The notes under the pieces are model-generated. The model was given only the letters and a program-made list of their open reading frames with translations, was not told the origin of the DNA and ran no database searches. From Vicinamibacterales bacterium (GTDB lineage: Bacteria; Acidobacteriota; Vicinamibacteria; Vicinamibacterales; JAMQPK01), in contig JAMQPK010000168.1 in NCBI GenBank assembly GCA_023717525.1, positions 1 to 39,526 on the forward strand: a stretch of DNA of 39,526 nt. The letters are read 5' to 3'. Shown here one piece after another: positions 23,998-32,565 of the stretch. A program made the position numbers and the translations under genes. Every line of letters begins with the position of its first letter. Within the stretch, counting starts at the first letter, position 1.

Positions 23998-25139
23998 AAC
24001 CGCTGCGCATCGGCGTCGTCTGCGATCTCCGGGAGGAGGAATGGCACAGCATGGATTTGATTGCCGACATGCTGCTCGAGCATCTCCCGGCAGTCGCCGC
24101 AGGGGAAATCGAAGCGACTCGCCTTTGCCCGCCCATGACCCACCGCTGGAGCCGTCTGCCGCTCGTGGGGAGCGGCGCTCGCGCGCGGCTCGGCGATCGT
24201 CTGACCGGGCGCCTCTGGGACTACCCGCGCTGGCTCGCGCCACTGTCACGCGATTTCGATCTGTTCCACATCATCGATCACAGCTACGCGCATCTCGTGC
24301 GCGTGCTGCCGGCGCAACGAACGATGGTCAACTGCCACGACCTCGACGCGGTACAAGCGGCGCTGCCTGCAGGCGCTGCCCCGTTTGCGCCGTCTCGATT
24401 TCTCGCGTCCGGTATTCTCGACGGGCTCGCACGGGCCGCGCACGTGGCGTGCGTGAGCCATGCGACGAGCGATGAGCTTTTGGCGACGGGTCGCGTCACG
24501 CCCGACCGGGTCAGCGTCGTCCACGCAGGCGTTCACCCGAGTTGCGTGCCGGCGAGCGCCGGCGATCCGACACCCGGCGAACGGTTCCTCCTTCACGTCG
24601 GCAGCACCATTCCCCGCAAACGCATTGACCTGCTGTTGAGGATCTTCCAGGGCGTGCGGAGGAAGTTTCCGGAGCTGAAGCTCCGTCGAGTGGGGGGAGT
24701 GCTGACGCCCGAGCAGCGTGCGCTCGCTACTGAGTTGGGGGTCGCCGAGGCAATCCTCGAGACCGAACATCTCACGCGTCCCGCGCTCGCAGCGTGTTAT
24801 CGATCGGCCCGGCTCGTCGTGCTGCCATCGGAGAGGGAGGGCTTTGGACTTCCACTGGTGGAGGCGATGGCTTGCGGCACGCCCGTCGTGGCGAGCGACA
24901 TTCCCGCGCTGAAGGAAGTCGGTGGCTCAGCGGCGGTATTTTGTCCCGTCGGAGATATCGATCGATGGGTGGAGACAATTTCGGCGTTGCTCCGAGAGGA
25001 AGAGCACGAGCCGTCCGCCTTCGAGATCAGGCGTCAGGCGTCGATCGCGAATGCGGCGCGCTTCAACTGGAATTCGTACGCGCTCGAGATGACACGTCTC
25101 TATGTGTCGCTGCACGAGCGACAACTTGCGACCGCATGA
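23994..25139 (+). CDS. Glycosyltransferase family 4
   Basis: 381 residues, GT-B. Motifs are H-I-I-D-H-S-Y-A-H-L near 93-102, V-N-C-H-D-L-D-A-V, H-V-G-S-T-I-P-R-K-R-I-D near 202-213 and P-S-E-R-E-G-F-G-L-P-L-V-E-A-M-A-C-G with the paired Glu. The H-D-L-D and R-K-N/R-type signature resembles mannosyltransferases of the WbaZ/MtfB kind, but the donor is unproven. The ATG overlaps the previous stop (ATGA), and the next ATG overlaps its own stop. Confidence 0.9.
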   Translation: MKPLRIGVVCDLREEEWHSMDLIADMLLEHLPAVAAGEIEATRLCPPMTHRWSRLPLVGSGARARLGDRLTGRLWDYPRWLAPLSRDFDLFHIIDHSYAHLVRVLPAQRTMVNCHDLDAVQAALPAGAAPFAPSRFLASGILDGLARAAHVACVSHATSDELLATGRVTPDRVSVVHAGVHPSCVPASAGDPTPGERFLLHVGSTIPRKRIDLLLRIFQGVRRKFPELKLRRVGGVLTPEQRALATELGVAEAILETEHLTRPALAACYRSARLVVLPSEREGFGLPLVEAMACGTPVVASDIPALKEVGGSAAVFCPVGDIDRWVETISALLREEEHEPSAFEIRRQASIANAARFNWNSYALEMTRLYVSLHERQLATA

Positions 25140-26266
25140 AAGTCCTCCACCTTGGAAAATTCTATCCGCCGGCCAGGGGCGGTATCGAGACGATCCTGAA
25201 GCTCGTGTGCGATCGGACGTCGCCAGAGGTGCGCAATCGAGTGCTTGTCGCCAACCACAGGACGGGCGGCATGACAGAGCGTGACGGAGACACGGATGTC
25301 GTGCGCCTTTCCGTGTTGAAGAAGATCGGCGCAGTTGCGTTCTGCCCCGCGATGCCGGTGCGACTGGCTGGCGAGCGCGCGGACCTTATCGTGATTCACG
25401 AGCCGAATCCCATGGCTCTGGTCTCGTATTTCCTCGCGCGGCCGGCAGGGAAGCTCATCGTCTGGTTCCACAGCGAAGTCATTCGCCCGAGCTGGCTATA
25501 TCGGGTGTTCTACCGGCCCTTTCTGCACTTCGCGCTTTCACGTGCATCGCGAATTATCGTGGCCTCGCCCACGCTGGCAGACTCGACGCCCCAATTGCGG
25601 GGATGGCGCTCCAAGTGCGCGGTGATTCCGTATGGCATCGATGTCGACGACGACACCTCAACAGATGTGGCGCAGCAGGCCGACGCCATCGGCAGGCGTT
25701 ACGAACGGCCGATCGTGTTGTTTGTCGGCCGGCTCGTTAAGTACAAGGGAGTGGATGTCCTGCTCGAGGCGATGCGCGACCTGCCGGCCGTCGCGCTCAT
25801 CGTCGGCGATGGGCCTGAACGGGCGGCGCTGGCACGACAGGCGGAGGTGCTCGGTGTAGCCGATCGGTGCCGTTTTCTCGGGGAAGTGCCCGACGAGGAG
25901 CTCGCGGCACTCTATCGAGCCTGCGACATCTTCGTTCTGCCGTCTGTCACGCGGCAGGAGGCATTCGGTGTGGTGCAACTCGAAGCGATGGCGCGAGGCA
26001 AGGCGATCATCTGCACGGACCTGGGGACTGGCACGGGGTGGGTCAATCAGCACGGCGACACGGGCCTTGTGGTGCCTCCTCGAGACGCGTCCGCGCTGCA
26101 CGCGGCCATCGCCGAGCTGCTGGCCAATCCTGATCGACGTCACTTGTTCGGCGCGGCCGGCGCGAGGCGCGTGCGCGCAATATTCACCGTGGACCGGATG
26201 ATCGCGGCCGTCCTGTCGCTGTATCGCGATGTCATGGATGAGGATGAACGCAAAGCGGTTGCTTGA
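25136..26266 (+). CDS. Glycosyltransferase family 4
   Basis: 376 residues, GT-B. It has the complete GT4 set: H-L-G-K-F-Y-P-P-A-R-G-G-I-E-T near 5-19, V-I-P-Y-G-I-D near 164, L-F-V-G-R-L-V-K-Y-K-G-V-D near 197-209, V-G-D-G-P-E-R near 226, and R-Q-E-A-F-G-V-V-Q-L-E-A-M-A-R-G with the E-x7-E pair. It is one of the best-conserved glycosyltransferases in the locus and, placed just before the initiating transferase gene, may act early in assembly. Order in the operon is weak evidence for reaction order. Confidence 0.92.
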   Translation: MKVLHLGKFYPPARGGIETILKLVCDRTSPEVRNRVLVANHRTGGMTERDGDTDVVRLSVLKKIGAVAFCPAMPVRLAGERADLIVIHEPNPMALVSYFLARPAGKLIVWFHSEVIRPSWLYRVFYRPFLHFALSRASRIIVASPTLADSTPQLRGWRSKCAVIPYGIDVDDDTSTDVAQQADAIGRRYERPIVLFVGRLVKYKGVDVLLEAMRDLPAVALIVGDGPERAALARQAEVLGVADRCRFLGEVPDEELAALYRACDIFVLPSVTRQEAFGVVQLEAMARGKAIICTDLGTGTGWVNQHGDTGLVVPPRDASALHAAIAELLANPDRRHLFGAAGARRVRAIFTVDRMIAAVLSLYRDVMDEDERKAVA

Positions 26267-26852
26267 CGTGCTGCTGTCTGGCACCGGGCTCATCGCCTCG
26301 GCGCCTCTCTGGCTCGTCATCTCCGGGCTCATAAAGCTCGAGGATGGAGGCCCGATTTTCTTCTCCCAGGAACGCGTAGGAGAGCACGGCAGAGCATTTC
26401 TCGCGCTGAAATTCCGTTCGATGATCACAGACGCCGAAGCGCGCGTCGGGGCCATTCAGTCCGGGAAAAACGATCCGCGCGTGACCCGCGTAGGAAAGGT
26501 CCTGCGTGCGACCGCCATGGACGAGCTGCCGCAGCTGTGGAACATCTTCAGGGGCGACATGAGCTTCGTCGGCCCCCGGGCGCTGCGGCCCGGCGAAATC
26601 GAAGTGAACGGCCGCGGCACGCTCGAACGCCTGGAGGATGTCCCGGGATTCGAAGAACGCTGTGCCGTGCGTCCGGGGTTGACAGGCGTTGCGCAGATCT
26701 ACGCGCCGCGCGACATCATCCGGCGTCACAAGTTCCGCTACGACCGGCTGTACATCAGGCACCGGTCCTTCTGGCTCGACTTGAGACTGATTGCCTTGTC
26801 GTTCTGGATAACGTTCCGAGGTGCGTGGGAATCGCGGGACAGGAAGTTCTAG
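26229..26852 (+). CDS. Initiating polyprenyl-phosphate sugar-1-phosphate transferase (PglC/WcaJ catalytic domain)
   Basis: About 203-207 residues, a minimal monotopic phosphoglycosyl transferase without the extra N-terminal membrane helices of WbaP or WcaJ. One hydrophobic hairpin (residues 10-30 from the inner start) is followed by G-P-I-F-F-S-Q-E-R-V-G, L-K-F-R-S-M, the catalytic Asp-Glu in M-D-E-L-P-Q-L-W-N and G-D-M-S-F-V-G-P-R. It would transfer a sugar phosphate from a UDP-sugar to undecaprenyl phosphate, starting repeat-unit synthesis. Three in-frame ATGs (26229, 26238, 26244) are possible; family N-termini favour 26244. Confidence 0.92.
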   Translation: MSWMRMNAKRLLDVLLSGTGLIASAPLWLVISGLIKLEDGGPIFFSQERVGEHGRAFLALKFRSMITDAEARVGAIQSGKNDPRVTRVGKVLRATAMDELPQLWNIFRGDMSFVGPRALRPGEIEVNGRGTLERLEDVPGFEERCAVRPGLTGVAQIYAPRDIIRRHKFRYDRLYIRHRSFWLDLRLIALSFWITFRGAWESRDRKF

Positions 26853-26862
26853 ACCGATTAGA

Positions 26863-28029
26863 ATGCCCGCAATGCAAGACGTTGTGATCGTCGGCGGCGG
26901 CCCCGCGGGGCTCTACGCCGGTGCTCGTCTGGCCGGTGCCGGATTCGCCACCACGCTTCTCGAGGAGCACGCGACCGTCGGCGAGCCAGTCCACTGCACA
27001 GGTGTCCTTGCCGCAGAAGCCCTCGACGAATTTGGCCTTTCGCAGCGGTCGAAATTGAACGACCTGACAGCCGCTCGCTTCTGGTCACCCGCCGGTGCGG
27101 AAGTGCGCTACTCGAGCGGGCGCGTCGAGGCCGTGGTCGTCGATCGCAGCGCGTTCGATCGCGAACTGTCCGAGACTGCGCTTCGATCCGGCGTGTCGGT
27201 GGAGTCCGGCGCAAGAGCGAACACAATTCGGATCGACAGCACCGGCGTTACGGTCACGACCTCGTCGGGAGAAATTCGAGCTCGCGTCTGCGTCCTCGCC
27301 TGCGGCGCCAACTACTCGCTGCACCGGCAGGTCGGCCTTGGGATGCCACGGTTGTTCCTGAACACGGCCCAGGTCGAGCTGCCCGCGTGCCAGCTCGGCG
27401 ATGTCGAGCTCCACTTCGGCAGCGAGATTGCGCCAAAGGGGTTCGGATGGGTGGTTCCGGTCGAGCGTCCCGGCCAGGCGTGCGCGCGCGTCGGCGTCAT
27501 GTGCGAACACGATGCTGCACACTTCTTCGACCAGCTGACCAGCCGGATCGCGCTCCGATGGGGGATCAGCCGCGGCGATGCTCCGAGACCGCGACAGAAA
27601 ATCCTCCCTCTGGGACCTATCTCGCGGACCTACGACGATCGGCTGATCGCCATCGGCGATGCCGCCGGCCTTGTCAAGCCGACGACCGGTGGGGGCATCT
27701 ACTACAGCTTGATGAGCGCTGCGCTGGCCAGCGATGTGCTGAGCACGGCGCTGAAGGCCGACGATCTCTCAGCCGAGCGTCTGGCGCCGTACGAGCGCGG
27801 ATGGCGCGAGCGGCTTGCCGGCGAATTCCAGGCGCAGCTGAAACTGCGCCTCGTGGCGCATCGGATGAGCGACGCCGACATCGAACAACTCTTCGAATTG
27901 GCCCGCACCGACGGCGTGATGCCGATCGTGCGGCGCACGGCTTCCTTCAACAAACACCGCAAGCTGATTCTCGCCCTGCTGAAACACCCGCCTGTCAGAC
28001 AAATACTTCTTCGGCGACTCGCGTTCTAG
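26863..28029 (+). CDS. Geranylgeranyl reductase-like FAD-dependent oxidoreductase
   Basis: 388 residues. The FAD-binding Rossmann motif is V-I-V-G-G-G-P-A-G at 8-16, with a second flavin contact in L-I-A-I-G-D-A-A-G-L-V-K-P-T-T-G-G-G-I near 262-280, followed by the helical tail of the family. A-P-K-G-F-G-W-V-V-P-V corresponds to the P-x-x-Y-x-W-x-F-P substrate motif. Family members reduce isoprenoid double bonds in archaeal lipids, phytol, or polyprenols. Separated by only 10 nt from the initiating sugar transferase, it could modify the polyprenyl carrier or another lipid, but this is inference. Two ATGs nine bases apart compete as start. It is the last plus-strand gene of the operon. Confidence 0.82.
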   Translation: MPAMQDVVIVGGGPAGLYAGARLAGAGFATTLLEEHATVGEPVHCTGVLAAEALDEFGLSQRSKLNDLTAARFWSPAGAEVRYSSGRVEAVVVDRSAFDRELSETALRSGVSVESGARANTIRIDSTGVTVTTSSGEIRARVCVLACGANYSLHRQVGLGMPRLFLNTAQVELPACQLGDVELHFGSEIAPKGFGWVVPVERPGQACARVGVMCEHDAAHFFDQLTSRIALRWGISRGDAPRPRQKILPLGPISRTYDDRLIAIGDAAGLVKPTTGGGIYYSLMSAALASDVLSTALKADDLSAERLAPYERGWRERLAGEFQAQLKLRLVAHRMSDADIEQLFELARTDGVMPIVRRTASFNKHRKLILALLKHPPVRQILLRRLAF

Positions 28030-28075
28030 ACACTCTTCGCTGTCAGGGAAGAGGGATGAGGGAAGAGCTTTGCCT

Positions 28076-28103
28076 GGAGCCCGCAGCCCGGAGCCCGCAG
28101 CCT
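28076..28103. repeat. 14-nt tandem duplication between convergent genes
   Basis: GGAGCCCGCAGCCC is followed at once by GGAGCCCGCAGCCT. It lies between the flavoprotein and HAD genes, which converge across 72 nt; its last two bases are the first bases of the HAD stop codon. Just before it, AGGGAAGAG also occurs twice. No terminator hairpin with a T-run is evident in this gap. Confidence 0.75.
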
Positions 28104-28821
28104 ACTTGTCCGAGTGCGGAGGAATCGGCCGGGCCGCGCGGGGGTTCATCGGCAGGACGTGCGCGTCGGGCTCACGTTTGAAGAACCAGTCCGCCAGGCG
28201 CAACACGCTGCCACGCTTGCTCGGCAGAATATCCTGGAGCTGGAGCAGTACCTCGATCACCTCGTCCAGGCGGTGGACGACGCCTATGCCGCGATCGGTG
28301 GCCTGCTGCTCCAGACCTGCATCGCCCATCCGCAGGATCAGGATGGCCTTGGTCTGCGAGGCTCCAACGACTTCCAGGCAGTTGAGCAGCTGATCATCGA
28401 TGATGAGATCGAGCCGGAGTGCGTTGGCAATCTCGCCGCGTGAACCGGGCACCGTGACGACCGCCGGCATGTAGTAGCCATAAGTTTCGAGCCACGCCTG
28501 ACTCTGGAACTGCACGGAGTCGCCGGCCGTCGGAATGCGCGAGGTGAGAAACGAGACCTCCCAGCGATAGCGCCGGGCCAGTTGATACAAGCGCGCAATC
28601 TGGGCGGGCTCGTAGGGTGCAAGGCCCACCCACCAGTTGGGCATCGCGGTAATCACCTGCCAGACGCGCTTGGCGTCAGCGGCCGAGACCGCATCAAAAT
28701 CCGGCATCGGAGAGCTGGGCCGCTGGATTGCCTGCTGGCCGAGCAGTTTGGCCGCCGCATCGAGGAACGCCGTGCGGAAGTCTGCGACCACGCCGTCGAG
28801 GTCAAAGCCGATTCTCAACAT
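28102..28821 (-). CDS. HAD-superfamily phosphatase, 5'-nucleotidase-like
   Basis: 239 residues. The N-terminal motif I is F-D-L-D-G-V-V-A-D (Asp7 nucleophile, Asp9 acid/base), followed by a helical cap and F-L-T-S-R (motif II) near 92-96. The acidic pair L-I-I-D-D-Q near 144-149 supplies motif III/IV metal ligands. The pattern D-x-D-G-V-V-x-D and L-T-S-R resembles 5'(3')-deoxyribonucleotidase-type (NT5C) HAD enzymes. It may be a nucleotide or sugar-phosphate phosphatase. It is coupled to the ligase gene by TGATG. Its connection to polysaccharide export is not evident. Confidence 0.78.
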   Translation of the reverse strand: MLRIGFDLDGVVADFRTAFLDAAAKLLGQQAIQRPSSPMPDFDAVSAADAKRVWQVITAMPNWWVGLAPYEPAQIARLYQLARRYRWEVSFLTSRIPTAGDSVQFQSQAWLETYGYYMPAVVTVPGSRGEIANALRLDLIIDDQLLNCLEVVGASQTKAILILRMGDAGLEQQATDRGIGVVHRLDEVIEVLLQLQDILPSKRGSVLRLADWFFKREPDAHVLPMNPRAARPIPPHSDK

Positions 28822-30170
28822 CAGGAACGCTCTTCGTGCCCTCGAGGAGACGGCGTGTAGGTGGCAATCGCGGCGAGCACTGCAAACAGCATAGCGTTAG
28901 CGGGCATTCGAAGTCCCGTTTCCCAAAGGCTCTGCGTCAGCGCGCCGGCAATGCCGGCTACCGCACCCGCGCGCACGAGATGGTTCGAGCTGGAGACGTC
29001 CTCGAGCCGCCGCTTCGAGAGCCGCACGAAGGTGCCAAGCGTGAGAATCACCGGCAAGCTCAACAACAGTCCTCCTTCAGCAGCCAATTGCAGGTAGTGG
29101 TTGTGGGCCTGGCCAATTGCGTATCCGGGTTCCGACGTCTGGTATCCGACGATGGCCTCGCCGTAGGTGCCGGCGCCCGTGCCGGTGATTCGAAAGTCGC
29201 TGATGAGCTGTTGCGTGTCTTTCCAGATCGCCCGGCGTCCACGTTCGCGGGCCACGGGCGCAAGTGTTTCATCGACGCGTCCCATCAAGGCACCGAAGTT
29301 GGCAAACGCCAGTACGACGGCAACGAGCATCGCTGCCTGAAACGCCATCCATCGGCGAGTCTCCTTCTGGCGGCGATGCGACAGGAGAGCACTGACCACG
29401 AATGCCGCGACCAGGCCGACGACCCCCGATCGCGACGTCGAGATCAGCACCGCAAGCGTCATCAGACACACCGATGTGGCCAGCCAGATTCTCATGGATC
29501 CGAGTTGTTCGGCCGCCGCAACGAGCCGCTGCGTCAATCGCTGGCCCTCGCGGGCGGCGGGTGCTCGCGCCAGCAGGTACCCGAAGACGAGGGGACACGC
29601 CATGATCGCCCAGGTTGCGAAATGGTTCCGGTTCACGAACGGACCGAACGGACGCGCGCCGGCGTCGAGGGGTCTCCAGATGCCGTAGAGCAGCTCCTTG
29701 CTCTGCGCGCGCTGAATGATGGCAGCCAGCGATGCCACCAGTCCCATGATTGCCACGCCACGGACGATTCGGCCAGTGCCGCCGGCGCTGCAGATCTGGC
29801 GGGACGACCAGAACAGCAGCGCGGCGGTGACGAAAATGCCGAGCGCGGCCCATGTATCCTGCGGACGGATGCTGATCGGGAGTCTCAACGCTGCGAGATC
29901 CGTCGTCGACATCAGCCACAGTGTGCTGCGAAGAGGCAGAGCCTGGGGATCGATGGTGTTGAGCAGGGCGGGGGGCAGGGGAACGACTTGCGCCGCGATG
30001 GTGAGCGCGGCGGTCGCCAGCATCCCCTCGATCAGGCCGAAACGGTCATTGCTTGCGTACCGCTGTCCCACTCGTGCGGACAGCGCAAGCGTGCCGCACG
30101 CGGCGGGAATCCAGACCCACGCGTACACGCCTCCCGCAAGGAACGTGACCCACGCGAGCAGGATCGCCAC
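28821..30170 (-). CDS. O-antigen ligase/polymerase family membrane protein (WaaL/Wzy-like)
   Basis: 449 residues from a GTG 28 nt after the BY-kinase stop; a longer frame begins inside the kinase gene, but its Thr/Ser-rich N-terminus is a shadow of the Tyr-rich kinase tail. About 10-12 hydrophobic segments are visible. The Wzy_C-type signature R-P-F-G-P-F-V-N-R-N-H-F-A-T-W near 175-190 and a soluble loop with G-T-G-A-G-T-Y-G-E-A... A-H-N-H-Y-L-Q-L-A-A-E-G-G near 330-365 mark the O-antigen ligase superfamily. The conserved H-N-x-Y-L-x-x-x-x-E-x-G region is where the catalytic His lies in WaaL. It may polymerise units or attach the glycan to an acceptor. Confidence 0.85.
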   Translation of the reverse strand: MAILLAWVTFLAGGVYAWVWIPAACGTLALSARVGQRYASNDRFGLIEGMLATAALTIAAQVVPLPPALLNTIDPQALPLRSTLWLMSTTDLAALRLPISIRPQDTWAALGIFVTAALLFWSSRQICSAGGTGRIVRGVAIMGLVASLAAIIQRAQSKELLYGIWRPLDAGARPFGPFVNRNHFATWAIMACPLVFGYLLARAPAAREGQRLTQRLVAAAEQLGSMRIWLATSVCLMTLAVLISTSRSGVVGLVAAFVVSALLSHRRQKETRRWMAFQAAMLVAVVLAFANFGALMGRVDETLAPVARERGRRAIWKDTQQLISDFRITGTGAGTYGEAIVGYQTSEPGYAIGQAHNHYLQLAAEGGLLLSLPVILTLGTFVRLSKRRLEDVSSSNHLVRAGAVAGIAGALTQSLWETGLRMPANAMLFAVLAAIATYTPSPRGHEERS

Positions 30171-30198
30171 GCCCGTGGCCGTCGCAGGACCATGTGGC

Positions 30199-32448
30199 CT
30201 AGGCAGCGGTCGATTTGACGTAGTAGTTCTTGTACTTGTAGCCGTAGTAACGCGAGTAATAGTACTTGTTGCGGACGATGTCAACGCGGTTGAGCACCGC
30301 GCCCAGCAGGTGGGGGCGGCTCGTGTTCAGGGTTTCGATCGCGCGCTCTGCGAGCCGGCGCTGCGTCATTTCCGAGCCGATGATGAACACCACGCCCGAG
30401 ACCCACGGCGCAATGATGACGGCGTCAGTGACGGCGAGGACTGGTGGCGTGTCGATCAACACCCAATCGAATGGCCCGTGCTGCACGTTCGAGATAAGCG
30501 TCTTCATCCGGTCGGAAGCCAGTAGTTCCGACGGGTTTGGCGGTGTCAGGCCGGCCGTCATCACCCAGAGGTTCTGCACGGCTGTCGGCTGAATCGCCTG
30601 GCGGGCCGTGGCCTGAGCTGTCAGCAGGTGCGACAGCCCGATGGTATTTTCGATACCGAGGGTTTTCGACACGCTGGGACGGCGCATGTCGGCGTCGATG
30701 AGCAGTACGCGCGACCCGCCGTAGGCGAGCGCAATCGCCATGTTGCAGGTGGTGGTCGTCTTACCCTCGACTGGCTGCGCGCTCGTCATCGCGATGACGC
30801 GCGTACCTTCACTGCCGCTGCTGAAGACCAGCGACGTGCGCAGCGCGCGGAACGCTTCGCCAAACTCGTGCGGCACTTCCCCCGACAGCAGCGGGTGATC
30901 GTTTCCCTTCACCGCGGGCACCAGCCCGAGGAAGGGAAGCTTCAGCCGGCGAGTGATGTCTTCCGGAGTCTTGACCGTGTCATCGAGGTAGTCAATCGCG
31001 AGCACCAGGCCGAGCGCCAGCAGCACGCCGGCGAGCGAGCCCAGCATCAAGTTGCGTTTCACATCGGGCGTGAACGGCGATCCGGGGGGAACCGCGCGAT
31101 CCATCAGCCGGACGTTGTTGCCGCCACTGTTGCTGACAATCTGCAGTTCGTTCTGACGCTGGAGCAGTTGCTCGTAGATCTGGCGGTTGCTTTGTGCTTC
31201 CCGCTCGAGCACCGTGTAGCCGACGCTCTTCCTGCTGAGGTCGGTCGCGACGCCCTTCTGCTCCTCCAGGGCGGACGACAGGCGCCGCTCCAGGGCGAGA
31301 GCCGTCTCGTAGTCGCTCTTCATCGTGTCGACCGCGGACGCCAGGGCCCGCTCGTAGTTCTTTGTGGTGTCCACGATGGCGTTTTCGTTCTCGATGACGA
31401 GCGGATTCTTCGGCCCATACCGCTCGTTCAGCTGGACCTTCTGGCGGTTCAGGTCGCTGAGCCGCGTGCGCAGCGTCTGCACATTCGGGTTGGCGCTGAC
31501 CGCAGGCGAATCCGCGAGGCCCGACAGCGACAGCGATTTCGCCTGGTTGTAGACCGATTCCTTCTGAATCCGTTCGTTGCGCGCTCGCAGGTAGCTGTCG
31601 TTCACCTGGGTGAGCGCCGATTCGACCGTGTTCTGACGCGAGTCCAGCGAGAGCGCGTTGTTGCTTGCGCGGTACTCGGCCATGGCGCGCTCGCCGTCTT
31701 CCACTTTCTTCCCTTGCTTGGCGATCTCGTCGGCGAGGAACGCGAGACTCTTGCGCGTCGCGTCATTGCGAATCTCAAGATTCTGCTTCACGAATTCTTC
31801 GACGAGCGTGTCCGCTGCGCGCGCCGCAAACTCCGCATTCGAAGAGGTCACCGAGGCGTTCACCAGGCGGGTTCCCAGCGCAGGCTCCACCGACACGGCA
31901 CCCTGGAATCCGTTGACCAGGTCGTTGACCGTTGGTTTGACCGCCATCGCGGCGGCTGGCGGCGCGGCGCCCGTTGCGGCCGCCACGGCGCCCAGCACCT
32001 GCTGCTTTGCCGAATGCAGCAGCGACGCGAGGCCTGTACGCTGGGGCCCCTGCCCGTTGAACTCTGGATAATTTTCAAGGTGCAGGCGCTGCACGACCTT
32101 GGTGCCGAGTTCGCGTCCAGTAAGAATGCGCAACTGCGTCTGGAAGTAGGCGTCCTGATCCTGATTGTTCGCGTCCTGGGCCGTGTTGAACCCGGTGACA
32201 TTCGATGCGCGGTCATCATCGATCATCACGCTCGTTGTTGCGCGGTACATCGGTATCGTCGTGAAGGTCCGCACGAGCACGCCGATCATCACCAGCAGGA
32301 ACACGGCGACGGCAAGATAGCGGTGCTTGTAGATCGCGTTCAGGCGATCGAGCAGATGCGCGTCCGAATCGGCCGGGAACAGGCTCTTTGGGGCAACGCT
32401 TTGAGGACGCGCGGGCGCGCCTGTAGCCGGTTTTGGGCGTGACTCCAT
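30199..32448 (-). CDS. Polysaccharide co-polymerase with BY-kinase (Wzc-like)
   Basis: 749 residues. The N-terminal Wzz domain has a membrane helix near 44-60. A long coiled-coil periplasmic region with the GNVR domain follows, then a second membrane helix near 465-485. The cytoplasmic tyrosine kinase has Walker A P-V-E-G-K-T-T-T near 555, Walker A' L-L-I-D-A-D-M-R-R-P near 582 and Walker B W-V-L-I-D-T-P-P near 680. The tail is a tyrosine cluster (about ten Tyr in the last 24 residues), the autophosphorylation site of such kinases. It controls chain length and coordinates with the Wza-like channel. The 22-nt element upstream resembles the one before the operon's first gene. Confidence 0.95.
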   Translation of the reverse strand: MESRPKPATGAPARPQSVAPKSLFPADSDAHLLDRLNAIYKHRYLAVAVFLLVMIGVLVRTFTTIPMYRATTSVMIDDDRASNVTGFNTAQDANNQDQDAYFQTQLRILTGRELGTKVVQRLHLENYPEFNGQGPQRTGLASLLHSAKQQVLGAVAAATGAAPPAAAMAVKPTVNDLVNGFQGAVSVEPALGTRLVNASVTSSNAEFAARAADTLVEEFVKQNLEIRNDATRKSLAFLADEIAKQGKKVEDGERAMAEYRASNNALSLDSRQNTVESALTQVNDSYLRARNERIQKESVYNQAKSLSLSGLADSPAVSANPNVQTLRTRLSDLNRQKVQLNERYGPKNPLVIENENAIVDTTKNYERALASAVDTMKSDYETALALERRLSSALEEQKGVATDLSRKSVGYTVLEREAQSNRQIYEQLLQRQNELQIVSNSGGNNVRLMDRAVPPGSPFTPDVKRNLMLGSLAGVLLALGLVLAIDYLDDTVKTPEDITRRLKLPFLGLVPAVKGNDHPLLSGEVPHEFGEAFRALRTSLVFSSGSEGTRVIAMTSAQPVEGKTTTTCNMAIALAYGGSRVLLIDADMRRPSVSKTLGIENTIGLSHLLTAQATARQAIQPTAVQNLWVMTAGLTPPNPSELLASDRMKTLISNVQHGPFDWVLIDTPPVLAVTDAVIIAPWVSGVVFIIGSEMTQRRLAERAIETLNTSRPHLLGAVLNRVDIVRNKYYYSRYYGYKYKNYYVKSTAA

Positions 32449-32503
32449 TAGTCCACTTTAATTATCGGCCGTAGCTCGTTCAATCGACAGGAATTTGAGG
32501 GAA

Positions 32504-32525
32504 CTATATATGACATTATAGGACA
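32504..32525 (-). promoter_or_regulatory. 22-nt element shared with the operon upstream region (copy 2)
   Basis: On the minus strand it reads TGTCCTATA, two variable bases, GTCAT, one variable base, TAT, matching 18 of 22 positions with the element upstream of the regulator gene. It ends 55 nt before the BY-kinase start. It contains TATAAT, a perfect -10 hexamer. The other copy has TATAGA at that place. No good -35 is seen, so an activator could be required. Confidence 0.55.
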
Positions 32526-32565
32526 TAAAAGACCAACAGCGGAAGGCCCTTCGGAGGGTGCGGGA

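Noticed and set aside
28728-30218. 496-codon open frame on the plus strand opposite the O-antigen-ligase-like gene
   Set aside because: Low-complexity, His/Arg/Gly-rich product and no motif; explained by the antisense of a real membrane protein.
30171-30284. N-terminal extension of the O-antigen-ligase-like protein into the BY-kinase gene
   Set aside because: The extra residues are a Thr/Ser-rich shadow of the Tyr-rich kinase tail; the first hydrophobic helix begins right after GTG 30170.
30628-32442. 604-codon open frame on the plus strand opposite the BY-kinase gene
   Set aside because: Arg/Val/Glu-rich translation with no domain; it is the antisense frame of a well-supported GC-rich gene.
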